The notes: generated by a model from the letters alone, not told the origin. A DNA stretch of 64,000 nucleotides from Cryobacterium sinapicolor (GCF_004403465.1 NZ_SOGQ01000009.1:62344-126343), one strand, 5' to 3'; positions 18,438 through 26,950 are shown, numbered from the stretch's first letter. Made by a program: numbers and translations.

Positions 18438-18965
18438 ATGCACAGGCTGGACAAAGTCGACCTACAGCTGCTGCGCGCCCTGTGCGCGGACCCACGCAGC
18501 ACATTCGTCGCGCTCGCCCAGCAGTTGCACCTCTCCCGCAACACCGTGCAGGCGCGCATGGCGCGGCTCGAGGAATCGAAGGCGTTCCTCTCCTTCGACC
18601 GCCGCATCAACCCGGTCGCCCTGGGCTACCCGCTGACGGCCTTCATCGAGGTGCACGTGCAGCAGAAACGCCTCGCCCAAATCGTGGCCGAGCTCGCCCG
18701 CATCCCGGAAATCGTGCAGGCGCACGGCATGAGCGGGGCCACCGACATCCTGGTGCGCGTGGTGTGCGCGGATGCCGACGACCTGTTTCGCATCGACGGC
18801 ACCATCCTCGCCTGCGAGGGTGTTGATCGCACTGAGACATCCCTGGCCATGGGCGAGCTGATTCCCTTCCGGATCACCCCGCTTCTGGAGCGCACCGGCC
18901 GCCAGGGCGGCGCCGGCACGTCAGGCCCCGGCGCATCTCCCTTCCCCGACGCGATGATCCCGTGA
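18438..18965 (+). CDS. Lrp/AsnC-family regulator, probably of bkd
   Basis: About 175 residues. The N-terminal Lrp helix-turn-helix runs VDLQLLRALCADPRSTFVALAQQLHLSRNTVQARMARLE, and a RAM-type ligand domain follows (VALGYPLTAFIEVHVQ, GATDILVRVVCADADDLF). I use the ATG at 18438 because MHRLDKVD matches the usual Lrp start; a GTG at 18420 is possible. The divergent position before bkdA suggests a BkdR-type sensor of branched-chain amino acids (inference). The C-terminal 20 residues are low-complexity. Confidence 0.9.
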   Translation: MHRLDKVDLQLLRALCADPRSTFVALAQQLHLSRNTVQARMARLEESKAFLSFDRRINPVALGYPLTAFIEVHVQQKRLAQIVAELARIPEIVQAHGMSGATDILVRVVCADADDLFRIDGTILACEGVDRTETSLAMGELIPFRITPLLERTGRQGGAGTSGPGASPFPDAMIP

Positions 18966-18981
18966 TGCGGGCGGCCCGCCG

Positions 18982-19614
18982 ATGACCGAGTCGCCGGAGA
19001 CGACCCTGCCGATGTTCCCGCTCGGATCGGTGCTGTTCCCCTACATGCCGCTGCAGCTGCGCGTGTTCGAGGACCGCTACCTGGTCATGCTGTCGCGCAT
19101 CCTCAAGGAGGAGCCGGCCGAGTTCGGCGTGGTGCTGATCGAACGCGGCCAGGAGGTCGGCGGCGGCGAGCGGCGGTTCCGGTTCGGGACCGTGGCCCAG
19201 ATCACCGAGCTCGAGGCCTCCGAGGGCTTCGTCGGGGTGACCGCCCAGGGCGAACGCCGGATCGAGGTCGTGGACTGGCTGACCGAGGACCCGCACCCCC
19301 AGGCCACGGTTCGTCACCTGGACGCGCTGGACTGGGACGACGACCTGCTGCCGCTGCGGGAACGGGCCGAGCAGGCCGTGCGACGTGCCCTGGCCCTCGC
19401 GAGCGAATTCGCCGACCAGCTCTGGCCGTCGACGGTGGAACTGTCCCGGGATCCGACGGCGGCCGCCTGGCAGATCGCCGGAATCGCCCCGCTGGGTCCG
19501 CTGGACCAGGTCGAACTGCTGCGGTCGACCTCGATCGAGCAGCTCCTCACCGCGGTGATCGACTTCACCCAGGACGCCGTGGACTCCCTGAGCGCGCCCT
19601 GGCCCGACGAATAA
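18982..19614 (+). CDS. LON substrate-binding (LonN) domain protein
   Basis: A 210-residue stand-alone LonN/PUA-like domain protein. The N-terminus LPMFPLGSVLFPYMPLQLRVFEDRY is typical of Lon N-terminal domains. The ATPase and protease domains of Lon are absent. Such proteins occur widely in actinobacteria; their function is unknown, possibly substrate recognition in proteostasis. It starts 17 bp after the Lrp gene and could be cotranscribed with it. The strong AT-rich promoter region of the next module follows. Confidence 0.85.
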   Translation: MTESPETTLPMFPLGSVLFPYMPLQLRVFEDRYLVMLSRILKEEPAEFGVVLIERGQEVGGGERRFRFGTVAQITELEASEGFVGVTAQGERRIEVVDWLTEDPHPQATVRHLDALDWDDDLLPLRERAEQAVRRALALASEFADQLWPSTVELSRDPTAAAWQIAGIAPLGPLDQVELLRSTSIEQLLTAVIDFTQDAVDSLSAPWPDE

Positions 19615-19620
19615 CCCGAA

Positions 19621-19668
19621 TCTATTTGATAAATTCATCATATAGGTATATAAAGAAGTAATGATGTA
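19621..19668 (+). promoter_or_regulatory. AT-rich promoter/operator of the hydrogenase-4-like operon
   Basis: A conspicuously AT-rich stretch in GC-rich DNA. TGATAAATTCATCA (19627-19640) is a 14-bp near-palindrome, and TATATA just downstream is a possible -10 element. The block begins CTATTTGA (19622-19629), and the same octamer occurs upstream of the arsR gene at the far end of the operon (minus strand, 27325-27332). That suggests a shared regulator. Confidence 0.55.
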
Positions 19669-19689
19669 TCGTGCCCCACGGAGCCTGAG

Positions 19690-20175
19690 TTGAGCGTCAA
19701 ACGACTCACGAAGCTCATCCGAACCAGTGGGCGCATCGCCGAAGCGGCCCCGCCTGCCCCGGCCCTGTTCCCGGGCGCCGAGGTCTTCGGCGGCAGCGTT
19801 CAGGTGCGCTTCATCAACGGCGGCGGCTGCAATGACTGCGCGATGGAGGTGCAGAGCGCGTTCGGCCCGGTCTACGACGTCGAGCGCTACGGCATCCGTC
19901 TGGTCGCGTCGCCGCGCCACGCCGACGTGCTCGTGATCACGGGCGCCGTGACCCGCAACCTGATCGAGCCCCTGCTGCGCACCATCGACGCCACGCCGAC
20001 CCCCCGCTTCGTGATCGCCGTCGGCGACTGCGCCATCACCGGCGGCGTCTTCGCCGACGGCTACGGGGTGGCCGGTCCGGTTTCCGATTTCGTGCACGTG
20101 GACCTGTCCGTGCCGGGCAACCCGCCCGAGCCGGCCGTCATCGCCCTGGCTCTGCGCCGGATGACCGGCCGATGA
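19690..20175 (+). CDS. Hydrogenase-4/complex I-like small subunit (HyfI/NuoB family), ligand altered
   Basis: A 161-residue small subunit of the NuoB/[NiFe]-hydrogenase family, which normally holds the proximal/N2 4Fe-4S cluster. Cys47 and Cys50 (GGGCNDCAMEV) and Cys114 (VGDCAITGGVF) are in place. The fourth ligand, usually PGCPP, is Asn144 (VPGNPPEP). ASPRHADVLVITG is a family hallmark. The cluster may have a non-Cys ligand or be a 3Fe type, or be lost (inference). The TTG start at 19690 has GGAG about 7 bases upstream. The gene overlaps the next by 4 bp and leads the operon, as Rv0082 does in M. tuberculosis. Confidence 0.85.
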   Translation: MSVKRLTKLIRTSGRIAEAAPPAPALFPGAEVFGGSVQVRFINGGGCNDCAMEVQSAFGPVYDVERYGIRLVASPRHADVLVITGAVTRNLIEPLLRTIDATPTPRFVIAVGDCAITGGVFADGYGVAGPVSDFVHVDLSVPGNPPEPAVIALALRRMTGR

Positions 20176-22190
20176 CAGCCCTCGAAGCCGGGATGCTCAG
20201 CCAGACCCTGCTGCTGGTGGTCGCCATCGCCGCGGCCCTCGCCACCCCCCTCTCCTGGCGTTCCCGGGTCAGCGGAACCTTCTGCACCCTGCTCGCCGCG
20301 GCCGGCATCGTCACCGGCGCGATCGCCCTCGCCGGCGGCACCGGTTCGCTGAGCATCCCCACCGCCCTCCCGATGGACCCGCTCGCACTCTCCCCCGACC
20401 GCCTCGGCGGCCTTGTCATGGTGGTCGTCTCCGTGGTCGGCGTGCTCGCCTCCCTGTTCGGGATCGGCTCGGCCCGCGTCGCCTCCGCCTCCCGCACCGC
20501 CTGGCTGTCGATGGCCGTGTTCCTCTTCGGCATGCAGCTGGTGCCGGCCGCCACCGATGTGGTGTCGTTCCTGCTGTTCTGGGAGATCATGACGCTCGGT
20601 TCGACGGCGCTGCTGCTGGCCCACCATGCCACCCGCGGCACGGTCGCCTCCGCCCTGGTCTGGTACTCGGCGATGTCGCAGCTGAGCTTCTTCTTCGTGC
20701 TGGCCGGCTTCGCCATGCTCGCCGGCCTGGCCGGCGGCACCGGGTTCGCCGACCTCGCCACGATCGATCCCTTCACCTGGCAGGCGAGCGTCGCGTTCCT
20801 GCTGCTCCTGCTCGGCTTCGGCGGCAAGGCCGAGCTCGTGCCCCTGCACGTCTGGGTTCCCCGGGTGCTGCCCGAGGCCCCCGGCCATGTCGCCGCCGCG
20901 ATGAGCGGGGCGATGGTCAACATCGGCGTCTACGGCGCCCTCCTCGTCGTCGTGCGGCTGCTGCCCGACGGCCCGGCTTGGTGGGGCGTGCTGATCATGG
21001 CGCTCGGCGGGGTGTCCGCGCTCTACGGGATCCTGCAGGCCTCGGTGGCGAGCAACCTCAAGGTGCTGCTGGCCTACTCCACGACCGAGAACATGGGGCT
21101 GGTGTTCCTGGGGCTCGGCGCATCCGTTCTGCTGCGCGCCGACAACGCCACGGCCGCAGCCGACGCGGCCCTCGTCGCCGCCCTGCTGCTGATGCTCAGC
21201 CACGCCGCGTTCAAGTCCACCCTGTTCCTCGGCGCGGGCGCCGTGGCCCGCGCGGCCGGCGAGATGAACCTCGACCGACTCGGCGGCCTCGGCAGCCGGA
21301 TGCCGTGGACCGCCGCCGCCTTCGGCGCGGCCGCCATGGGTGCCGCGGCCCTGCCCGTCACGAGCGGGTTCGTCGCCGAGTGGATGCTGCTGCAGGCCCT
21401 GATCCACGGCTCCCGGGTCGACGGGGAGGTCGTCTCCGTCGCGGCATCCGTCGCCATGCCGCTCGCGGTCGCCGTGATCGCCCTCACCGCCGGGCTGGCA
21501 CTGCTCACCTTCGTCAAGGCCTACGGGATCGCCTTCCTGGCCCGCCCGCGCTCCCAGGAGGCCAAACAGGCCCGCGAGGTACCCGTCATCATGCGCATCC
21601 CGCTCGCGATCGGCGCCCTGCTCGTGATCGGGCTCGGCGTGCTGCCCGGGCCGCTCGCCGTGGCCATCGGCGGCGCCGTGGGCCCCGAGTTCACCCCGGA
21701 CGTGCGCACCATCGGCCTCGCGGGCATCGACGCCCGCGGCATCGACGCCGTGCTCGACCCCATCACCTTCGTGGTGCTGGCCGGGCTCCTGCTGGTACCC
21801 GTGCTGATCGTTCTGTTCCTCTCCGCCCGGCGCCACCCCACCCGCACCTCGCCGCTCCCCTGGGCCGGCGGCGGGTCCCGGCTGCGCCCACGGATGCAGT
21901 ACACGGCCACCTCCTACGCCGAGCCGCTGGTGCGCGTGTTCGACGACGTGCTCCGGCCCTCCCGCGACGTCGAGGTCACCCACGCGGGCGAATCCCGCTA
22001 CCTGGTGGAACGCGTGCACGTGGAACAGAGCGTGTCCGACGTGGTCGAGACCCGGCTCTACCGCCCGGTGCTGAACCTCATGCAACGAGCAGGCATCCTG
22101 GCCCGACGCGCGCAGAACGGCAGCATCCATCGCTACCTGTCCTACTCCTTCGTCGCCCTGCTGGTCGTTCTGATCGTGGTGTCCCTGTGA
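20172..22190 (+). CDS. Proton-translocating antiporter-like membrane subunit (HyfB/NuoL type)
   Basis: A 672-residue polytopic membrane protein of the NuoL/M/N-Mrp antiporter superfamily. Key charged residues for proton transfer are kept: Glu in LLFWEIMTL, Lys in GFGGKAELVPLHVWVP, and Lys in SHAAFKSTLFLGAG. PLHVWVPRVLPEAPGHVAA is the core signature. A C-terminal extension with the soluble segment RPSRDVEVTHAGESRYLVE and a last membrane helix resembles HyfB. It begins in a 4-bp overlap with the small subunit and ends in a GTGA overlap with the next gene. It probably forms one proton channel of the complex. Confidence 0.9.
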   Translation: MTALEAGMLSQTLLLVVAIAAALATPLSWRSRVSGTFCTLLAAAGIVTGAIALAGGTGSLSIPTALPMDPLALSPDRLGGLVMVVVSVVGVLASLFGIGSARVASASRTAWLSMAVFLFGMQLVPAATDVVSFLLFWEIMTLGSTALLLAHHATRGTVASALVWYSAMSQLSFFFVLAGFAMLAGLAGGTGFADLATIDPFTWQASVAFLLLLLGFGGKAELVPLHVWVPRVLPEAPGHVAAAMSGAMVNIGVYGALLVVVRLLPDGPAWWGVLIMALGGVSALYGILQASVASNLKVLLAYSTTENMGLVFLGLGASVLLRADNATAAADAALVAALLLMLSHAAFKSTLFLGAGAVARAAGEMNLDRLGGLGSRMPWTAAAFGAAAMGAAALPVTSGFVAEWMLLQALIHGSRVDGEVVSVAASVAMPLAVAVIALTAGLALLTFVKAYGIAFLARPRSQEAKQAREVPVIMRIPLAIGALLVIGLGVLPGPLAVAIGGAVGPEFTPDVRTIGLAGIDARGIDAVLDPITFVVLAGLLLVPVLIVLFLSARRHPTRTSPLPWAGGGSRLRPRMQYTATSYAEPLVRVFDDVLRPSRDVEVTHAGESRYLVERVHVEQSVSDVVETRLYRPVLNLMQRAGILARRAQNGSIHRYLSYSFVALLVVLIVVSL

Positions 22191-23137
22191 CCGGCGCCGC
22201 GGCGATCATCATCGCCCTCGTCCAGCTGGTGCTGTTCGTGTTCCTCGCCCCCGTGTTGATCGGGGTGATCCGCCAGGTGCGGGCCCGCCTCGAGGGCCGG
22301 GCCGGTTCCGGCATCTGGCAACCGTGGCGCGATGTGCGTAAGCTCCTGGCGAAGAACCCGGTGCGCGCCGCCGGCAGCAGCTGGATGCTCGCAGCCGGCC
22401 CAGTCACCCTCCTGGTCTCCAGCCTGCTGCTCTGCGCCCTGCTGCCGCTGGTCGGCACCCTGCCGCTGCCGCTGATCCCCAGCGACCTGTTCGTGATCGT
22501 TTCCGTCATGCTGATCGGCGTCGTGGCCCTGGCCCTGGTCGGCCTCGACGCCGGCACCGCGTTCGGCGGGATGGGATCCAGCCGGCACATGACCGTCGCC
22601 GCCCTGGTCGAGCCGACCCTGCTGCTTGCGGTCTACGCGCTCTCCATCCCGGCCGGCACCTCGACGCTCTCACTGATCGTGGAGACCCGGCTCGCCAACC
22701 CGGCCGTGATCATCTCCCCGGTCAGCCTGCTGGCCATGGTCGCGCTGGCGATCGCCATCATGGCCGAGACCAGCCGCCTGCCGGTCGACAACCCGTCGAC
22801 CCACCTCGAACTGACCATGCTGCACGAGGCCATGGTGCTGGAGGCGTCCGGCCGCGACCTGGCCTGGCTCGAACTCGGCTCCTGGCTCAAGCTGGCGGCC
22901 CTGCTCGGCCTGCTCAGCAACCTGATCGTGCCGTGGGGCATCGTGACCGACTTCTCGGTGCTCGGCGTCATAGTCGGCGTGGGCACCGTCACCGTGAAGG
23001 TCCTGCTGCTGGGCGTCGTGCTCAGCGTGGGTGAGGTCTTCCTGGCCAAGGCGCGGCTGTTCCGCGTGCCCGAGCTGCTGGCGGGGTCGTTCGCCCTGGG
23101 CCTGCTGGCCGTCACCGCTTCTTACCTGGTCGCTTAG
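22187..23137 (+). CDS. Membrane anchor subunit, NuoH/HyfC-like
   Basis: A 316-residue membrane protein of the complex I subunit 1 family. It links the peripheral and proton-pumping parts. Signatures are ARLEGRAGSGIWQPWRDVRKLL at the first cytoplasmic loop and ETSRLPVDNPSTHLELTMLHEAMVLEASG, the hydrogenase-4-type version of the NuoH acidic loop. Eight or so membrane segments follow. The GTG start at 22187 overlaps the preceding TGA. It corresponds to hycD (Rv0084) in the M. tuberculosis order. Confidence 0.9.
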   Translation: MTGAAAIIIALVQLVLFVFLAPVLIGVIRQVRARLEGRAGSGIWQPWRDVRKLLAKNPVRAAGSSWMLAAGPVTLLVSSLLLCALLPLVGTLPLPLIPSDLFVIVSVMLIGVVALALVGLDAGTAFGGMGSSRHMTVAALVEPTLLLAVYALSIPAGTSTLSLIVETRLANPAVIISPVSLLAMVALAIAIMAETSRLPVDNPSTHLELTMLHEAMVLEASGRDLAWLELGSWLKLAALLGLLSNLIVPWGIVTDFSVLGVIVGVGTVTVKVLLLGVVLSVGEVFLAKARLFRVPELLAGSFALGLLAVTASYLVA

Positions 23138-23145
23138 GAGCATCC

Positions 23146-23802
23146 GTGTTCACCACCGTTTACCCGCAGTTGATCGGCCTCTGCACAGGCGCCCTGCTGC
23201 TCACCAGCGCCCTGATGGTCTGGCGGCACTCGCTGCTGGCGTCCATCCGACTGCTCAGCGTGCAGGGCTTCGCGCTGGCCGCGCTGGTCGCCGTGATCGG
23301 CGTGGAGGAGGGCGAGCTCGAGGTGATCCTCGTGGCCGTGCTCGTGCTGCTGGTCAAGGGCATGGCCCTGCCCTGGGTACTCGCCCGCGAGACCCATGCC
23401 ACCACGCGAACGGATGAGGCGCCGCGCCTCAACCCGACGGCGGCCCTCCTGACCGTGGCACTGCTCACCATCCTCAGCTACGTCGTCGCCAGCCGACTGC
23501 TCACCGGCGACACCAGCATCTCGGCCCACGCAGCCCCGATCGGCCTCGCGATGGTGCTGATCGGGTTCCTGCTGCTGGTCACCCGCCGGCAGGCCGGATC
23601 GCAGCTGATCGGCTTCCTGGTGCTCGACAACGGAATCGCCACCGTCGCGTTTCTGACCTCGGGCGGCGTGCCGCTGTTCCTCGAGCTCGGCATCTCCCTG
23701 GACGTGCTGCTGGTGGTCGTCATCCTGTACGTCTTCGCCGGCCGTATGCGCAACAAGTTCGGCAACACCGAGATCGATCAGCTCAGAAAGTTGCACGACT
23801 GA
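23146..23802 (+). CDS. Membrane subunit, HyfE/NuoK-like
   Basis: A 218-residue membrane protein with about six to seven segments, similar to HyfE, whose C-terminal half is NuoK-like. Acidic residues sit within or near helices (GVEEGELEVILVAVLVLLVKG and LVLDNGIATVAF). The C-terminal tail GRMRNKFGNTEIDQLRKLHD is typical of HyfE. It is 8 bp after the NuoH-like gene and overlaps the next start by one base (TGATG). It corresponds to hycP (Rv0085). Confidence 0.87.
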   Translation: MFTTVYPQLIGLCTGALLLTSALMVWRHSLLASIRLLSVQGFALAALVAVIGVEEGELEVILVAVLVLLVKGMALPWVLARETHATTRTDEAPRLNPTAALLTVALLTILSYVVASRLLTGDTSISAHAAPIGLAMVLIGFLLLVTRRQAGSQLIGFLVLDNGIATVAFLTSGGVPLFLELGISLDVLLVVVILYVFAGRMRNKFGNTEIDQLRKLHD

Positions 23803-25397
23803 TGTCCTTCGCCCTCTGGACCCCTCTGGCCATCCCGGCCGTCCTCGCCCTGCTCAGCCTCGTCGTTCCCTCCCCCGCGCTGCGCCGGCTCAGCCCCGTC
23901 GCCTCCAGCGTCGCGGTGCTCGTCTCCGGTCTGCTCCTGGTGAGCGCCGTGCTCGCGGACCAGGTTCCGACTCTGGCCGGCGGGCTGCTCCGCGCGGACG
24001 CGCTGAGCGCCTACATGCTCACCGTGGTCGGCGCCGTCGGGCTCGTCTCAACCTGGGGCGGGCTCGGCCACGCCGGCAACGTTCCCGCCCGGTTCGCCGG
24101 CTCCTACGATGCCCTGATCTCCGTATTCCTGGCCGCGATGAGCCTCGCGGTGATCGCGGACAACATCGGTCTGATGTGGGCCGCGGTCGAGGCCACTACC
24201 ATCGCCACGGCCTTCCTGGTCGGCCACCACCGCACCCCCCGCTCGCTGGAGGCCGCCTGGAAGTACGTCATCCTCGGCTCCGTCGGCGTGGCCATCGCCC
24301 TGCTCGGCATCGTGCTCATCTACGCCGCCTCCCGCGGCACCGGCGAGGCCACCCTCTCCTGGCTCGTGCTCAGCCAGGCCGGCCTGCCGCTCGACCCCGC
24401 GCTGATCCGCGCCGGCGGCGCCCTCGCCGTGCTCGGCTTCGCCACCAAGGCCGGGCTCGCCCCCATGCACAGCTGGCTGCCCGACGCGCACAGCCAGGCG
24501 CCGGCACCCGTCTCCGGGCTCATGTCGGGCGTGCTGCTCGCGGTCGCCCTCTACGCGATCCTCCGCATCCAGACCATCACCGACGCCGTGATCGGGCCGG
24601 ACTTCCTGCGCATCATGCTCAGCGTCGGCGGGTTGCTCTCCCTCTTCGTAGCGGCGGCGCTCCTGATCCGCCAGCGCGACTTCAAACGGATGCTGGCCTA
24701 CTCCAGCATCGAGCACATGGGAATGATGGCCATCGGCGCGGCCATCGGCGCGGCGGCCCTGCCGGCCGTGCTGCTGTACGTGCTCGGCCACGGGTTGACG
24801 AAGGCGACGCTGTTCGTGATCTCCGGGCGCATCCTCGAGGTCGAGGGCACCCCGAAGATCGACGACGTGCGCGCCCTGCTCGTGCGGCGACCGGGCCTGG
24901 CCGTGCTGTGGCTGATCGCCATGGCCGCCCTGATCGGATTCCCCCCGTTCAGCATCTTCTTCTCCGAGGTCGGCATCATCGTGGCCGGCTACGCGACAGG
25001 CATGGGCGTGGTGGTCGGCATCGCGCTGGTGCTGCTCCTCGTGATCTTCGCCAGCCTCACCCGTCTGACGGTGGCCATGACGATCGGGGCGCCGGTAGCG
25101 CAGACTTCGGCTTCGGTTGCGGCCCCGGCTGCGGTTCTGCCCTCGGCGGCTGCGCCCGGCATCGACGTCACCGGAGCGATGACCGGCGTGGTCCCCGCGG
25201 CCGGCGTCGGCGCATCCGTCACCCCGGTCGACGCCGAGCCTCGCCCGGAGGCGCCTATCGTGCCGGACCGGTCGGGCCACGGGCCGATGCTGCCGCTCAT
25301 CCTGGCCCTGGGCACCACCGCGGTGGTGGCCTTCATCGCCGAACCGGTCGGCACGCTCCTGACGCGTGCGGCCGAGGTTCTGGGAGGAATCCAATGA
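23802..25397 (+). CDS. Second antiporter-like membrane subunit (HyfF/NuoN type)
   Basis: A 531-residue NuoL/M/N-family channel. Retained residues are Glu in LMWAAVEATTIATAFLVG, Lys in GFATKAGLAPMHSWLPDAH, and Lys in GHGLTKATLFVISGRI; LAYSSIEHMGMM is also present. Unusually, before the last helix there is a ~75-residue Ala/Pro/Val-rich insertion (from about PVAQTSASVAAP to PDRSGHG). It is probably a periplasmic or cytoplasmic linker. It corresponds to hycQ (Rv0086). The stop overlaps the next ATG by 4 bp. Confidence 0.88.
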   Translation: MSFALWTPLAIPAVLALLSLVVPSPALRRLSPVASSVAVLVSGLLLVSAVLADQVPTLAGGLLRADALSAYMLTVVGAVGLVSTWGGLGHAGNVPARFAGSYDALISVFLAAMSLAVIADNIGLMWAAVEATTIATAFLVGHHRTPRSLEAAWKYVILGSVGVAIALLGIVLIYAASRGTGEATLSWLVLSQAGLPLDPALIRAGGALAVLGFATKAGLAPMHSWLPDAHSQAPAPVSGLMSGVLLAVALYAILRIQTITDAVIGPDFLRIMLSVGGLLSLFVAAALLIRQRDFKRMLAYSSIEHMGMMAIGAAIGAAALPAVLLYVLGHGLTKATLFVISGRILEVEGTPKIDDVRALLVRRPGLAVLWLIAMAALIGFPPFSIFFSEVGIIVAGYATGMGVVVGIALVLLLVIFASLTRLTVAMTIGAPVAQTSASVAAPAAVLPSAAAPGIDVTGAMTGVVPAAGVGASVTPVDAEPRPEAPIVPDRSGHGPMLPLILALGTTAVVAFIAEPVGTLLTRAAEVLGGIQ

Positions 25398-26938
25398 CGA
25401 AGCCGAGCCAGCTGTCAGCCGGCACCCCCGAGGTGCGCACGCTCACCCGCGACGAGCTGCGGGACGTAGTCGCCGCACTGCTGACCGAAGGCAACCGGCT
25501 CGCGCTGGTGGCCTGCCACGACGACGGCGACCGACTGCGCGTGGTCTACTCCTTCGTGGCCGTCTTCCCGCGGCGCCAGATCGACCTCGTCGTGCCGATC
25601 CCCTACGACGACGCCTGGATTCCGAGCCTGGCCGACCTCTCGTTCCCGGCCGGCAACTTCGAGCGCGGCACCCGCGACCTGTTCGGGGTGCGGCCGGCGA
25701 ACCACCCCCAGCCCCACCGGCTGGTGCGCCACGGGCACTGGCCCCGCGGCTGGTACCCGATGCGCAAAGACGCACGGGACACCCCCGAATTCGAGCCCGA
25801 CGTCGAGTCGTTCCCGTTCGTGGAGGTCGAGGGGCCCGGGGTCTACGAGATCGCGGTCGGCCCCATCCACGCCGGCATCATCGACCCCGGCCACTTCCGT
25901 TTCTCCGTGGTCGGCGAGACCATCGTGCGGATGGAAGCCCGCCAGTGGTACATGCACCGCGGCGTCGAGCGGCTCTTCGAGGGCCGTCTGCCCGAGGACG
26001 GTCTCGCAATGGCCGAGCAGATCGCCGGAGACACCGTGATCGGCCACACGCTGGCCTACGTCATGGCGATCGAAGCGGCCTCCGGCCTCGAGGTCTCCGA
26101 GCCCGACCGCCTGCTACGCGCCCTGCTGCTCGAACTCGAACGCCTCTACAACCATGTCTCCGATCTCGGATCGCTGGCCAACGACGTGGGGTTCAGCGTC
26201 GTGAACTCGCACACCCAGCGGCTGCGCGAAACGCTGCTCCGGATCAACAAGTCCGTCACCGGGCATCGATTCCTGCGCGGGGCGCTGTCGGTGGGCGGGG
26301 TGAACGTGCTCACCCTGCCGGATCCCGACGACCTGCGCCGGATCGCCGCCGACGTGCAGGAGATCATCGCAATCACTCTCGGGCACGCGATCGTACGGGA
26401 CCGGTTCAGCGGCACCGCCCCGCTGCCAACCGCCCTGGCCGAGGCCATGGGCACGCTGGGCTACGTGGCGCGGGCATCCGGTATCGACGCCGACGCCCGA
26501 CGCGACCACCCCTTCGTCGATCTCGGCGAACACTTCCACGTGGTCACTGATACCGGCGGCGACGTGCTCAGCCGTTACCGGGTGCGGGCCGGCGAGTTCG
26601 AGGTCTCCGTCGCGGTGGCGATCGACCTGATCGGCCGGCTGGGCGCGCACCGCGGCGACGTTGCCGCTGTGGCCGCTCCGGCGGCGACGGATGCTGCGTC
26701 GACGGCCGCGGCGACACCGGATACCCGCAGCGGCCTCGCCCTCGTGGAGGGGTGGCGCGGAACCATCTGCCACCGGGTCGAACTGGGCCGAGACGGCGCC
26801 ATCACCCGGCTCAAGGTCGTCGACCCGTCCTACTTCAACTGGCCGGCGCTGCCGGTGGCTCTGTCCGAAACGATCGTGCCGGACTTCCCCCTGGTGAACA
26901 AGAGCTTCAACCAGTCCTACGCCGGCAACGACCTCTAG
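25394..26938 (+). CDS. NuoC-NuoD/HyfG-like large subunit without NiFe ligands
   Basis: A 514-residue fusion of a 30-kDa (NuoC-like) domain, ending near DLFGVRPANHPQPHRLVRHG, and a 49-kDa/large-subunit domain. In [NiFe] hydrogenases the large subunit has CGxC near the N-terminus and DPCxxC at the C-terminus. Here the corresponding segments are AEQIAGDTVIGHTLAYVMA and VVDPSYFNWPAL, with no cysteine; I count only two cysteines in the protein, both elsewhere. So it cannot bind a NiFe centre and resembles complex I in that respect. It corresponds to hycE (Rv0087). It converges on the ArsR gene with a 12-bp gap. Confidence 0.88.
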   Translation: MTKPSQLSAGTPEVRTLTRDELRDVVAALLTEGNRLALVACHDDGDRLRVVYSFVAVFPRRQIDLVVPIPYDDAWIPSLADLSFPAGNFERGTRDLFGVRPANHPQPHRLVRHGHWPRGWYPMRKDARDTPEFEPDVESFPFVEVEGPGVYEIAVGPIHAGIIDPGHFRFSVVGETIVRMEARQWYMHRGVERLFEGRLPEDGLAMAEQIAGDTVIGHTLAYVMAIEAASGLEVSEPDRLLRALLLELERLYNHVSDLGSLANDVGFSVVNSHTQRLRETLLRINKSVTGHRFLRGALSVGGVNVLTLPDPDDLRRIAADVQEIIAITLGHAIVRDRFSGTAPLPTALAEAMGTLGYVARASGIDADARRDHPFVDLGEHFHVVTDTGGDVLSRYRVRAGEFEVSVAVAIDLIGRLGAHRGDVAAVAAPAATDAASTAAATPDTRSGLALVEGWRGTICHRVELGRDGAITRLKVVDPSYFNWPALPVALSETIVPDFPLVNKSFNQSYAGNDL

Positions 26939-26950
26939 CCGCGCCTCGGG

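Noticed and set aside
19690-26938. Calling the six-gene operon a [NiFe] hydrogenase-4 or formate hydrogenlyase
   Set aside because: The large subunit lacks both CGxC and DPCxxC motifs and the small subunit lacks one Fe-S cysteine. Only the name hydrogenase-4-like complex is justified.
19690-26938. Calling the operon respiratory complex I (nuo)
   Set aside because: There is no NuoA, E, F, G, I or J. The membrane subunits are of the HyfB/C/E/F type and the order fits hyf/hyc-like loci.
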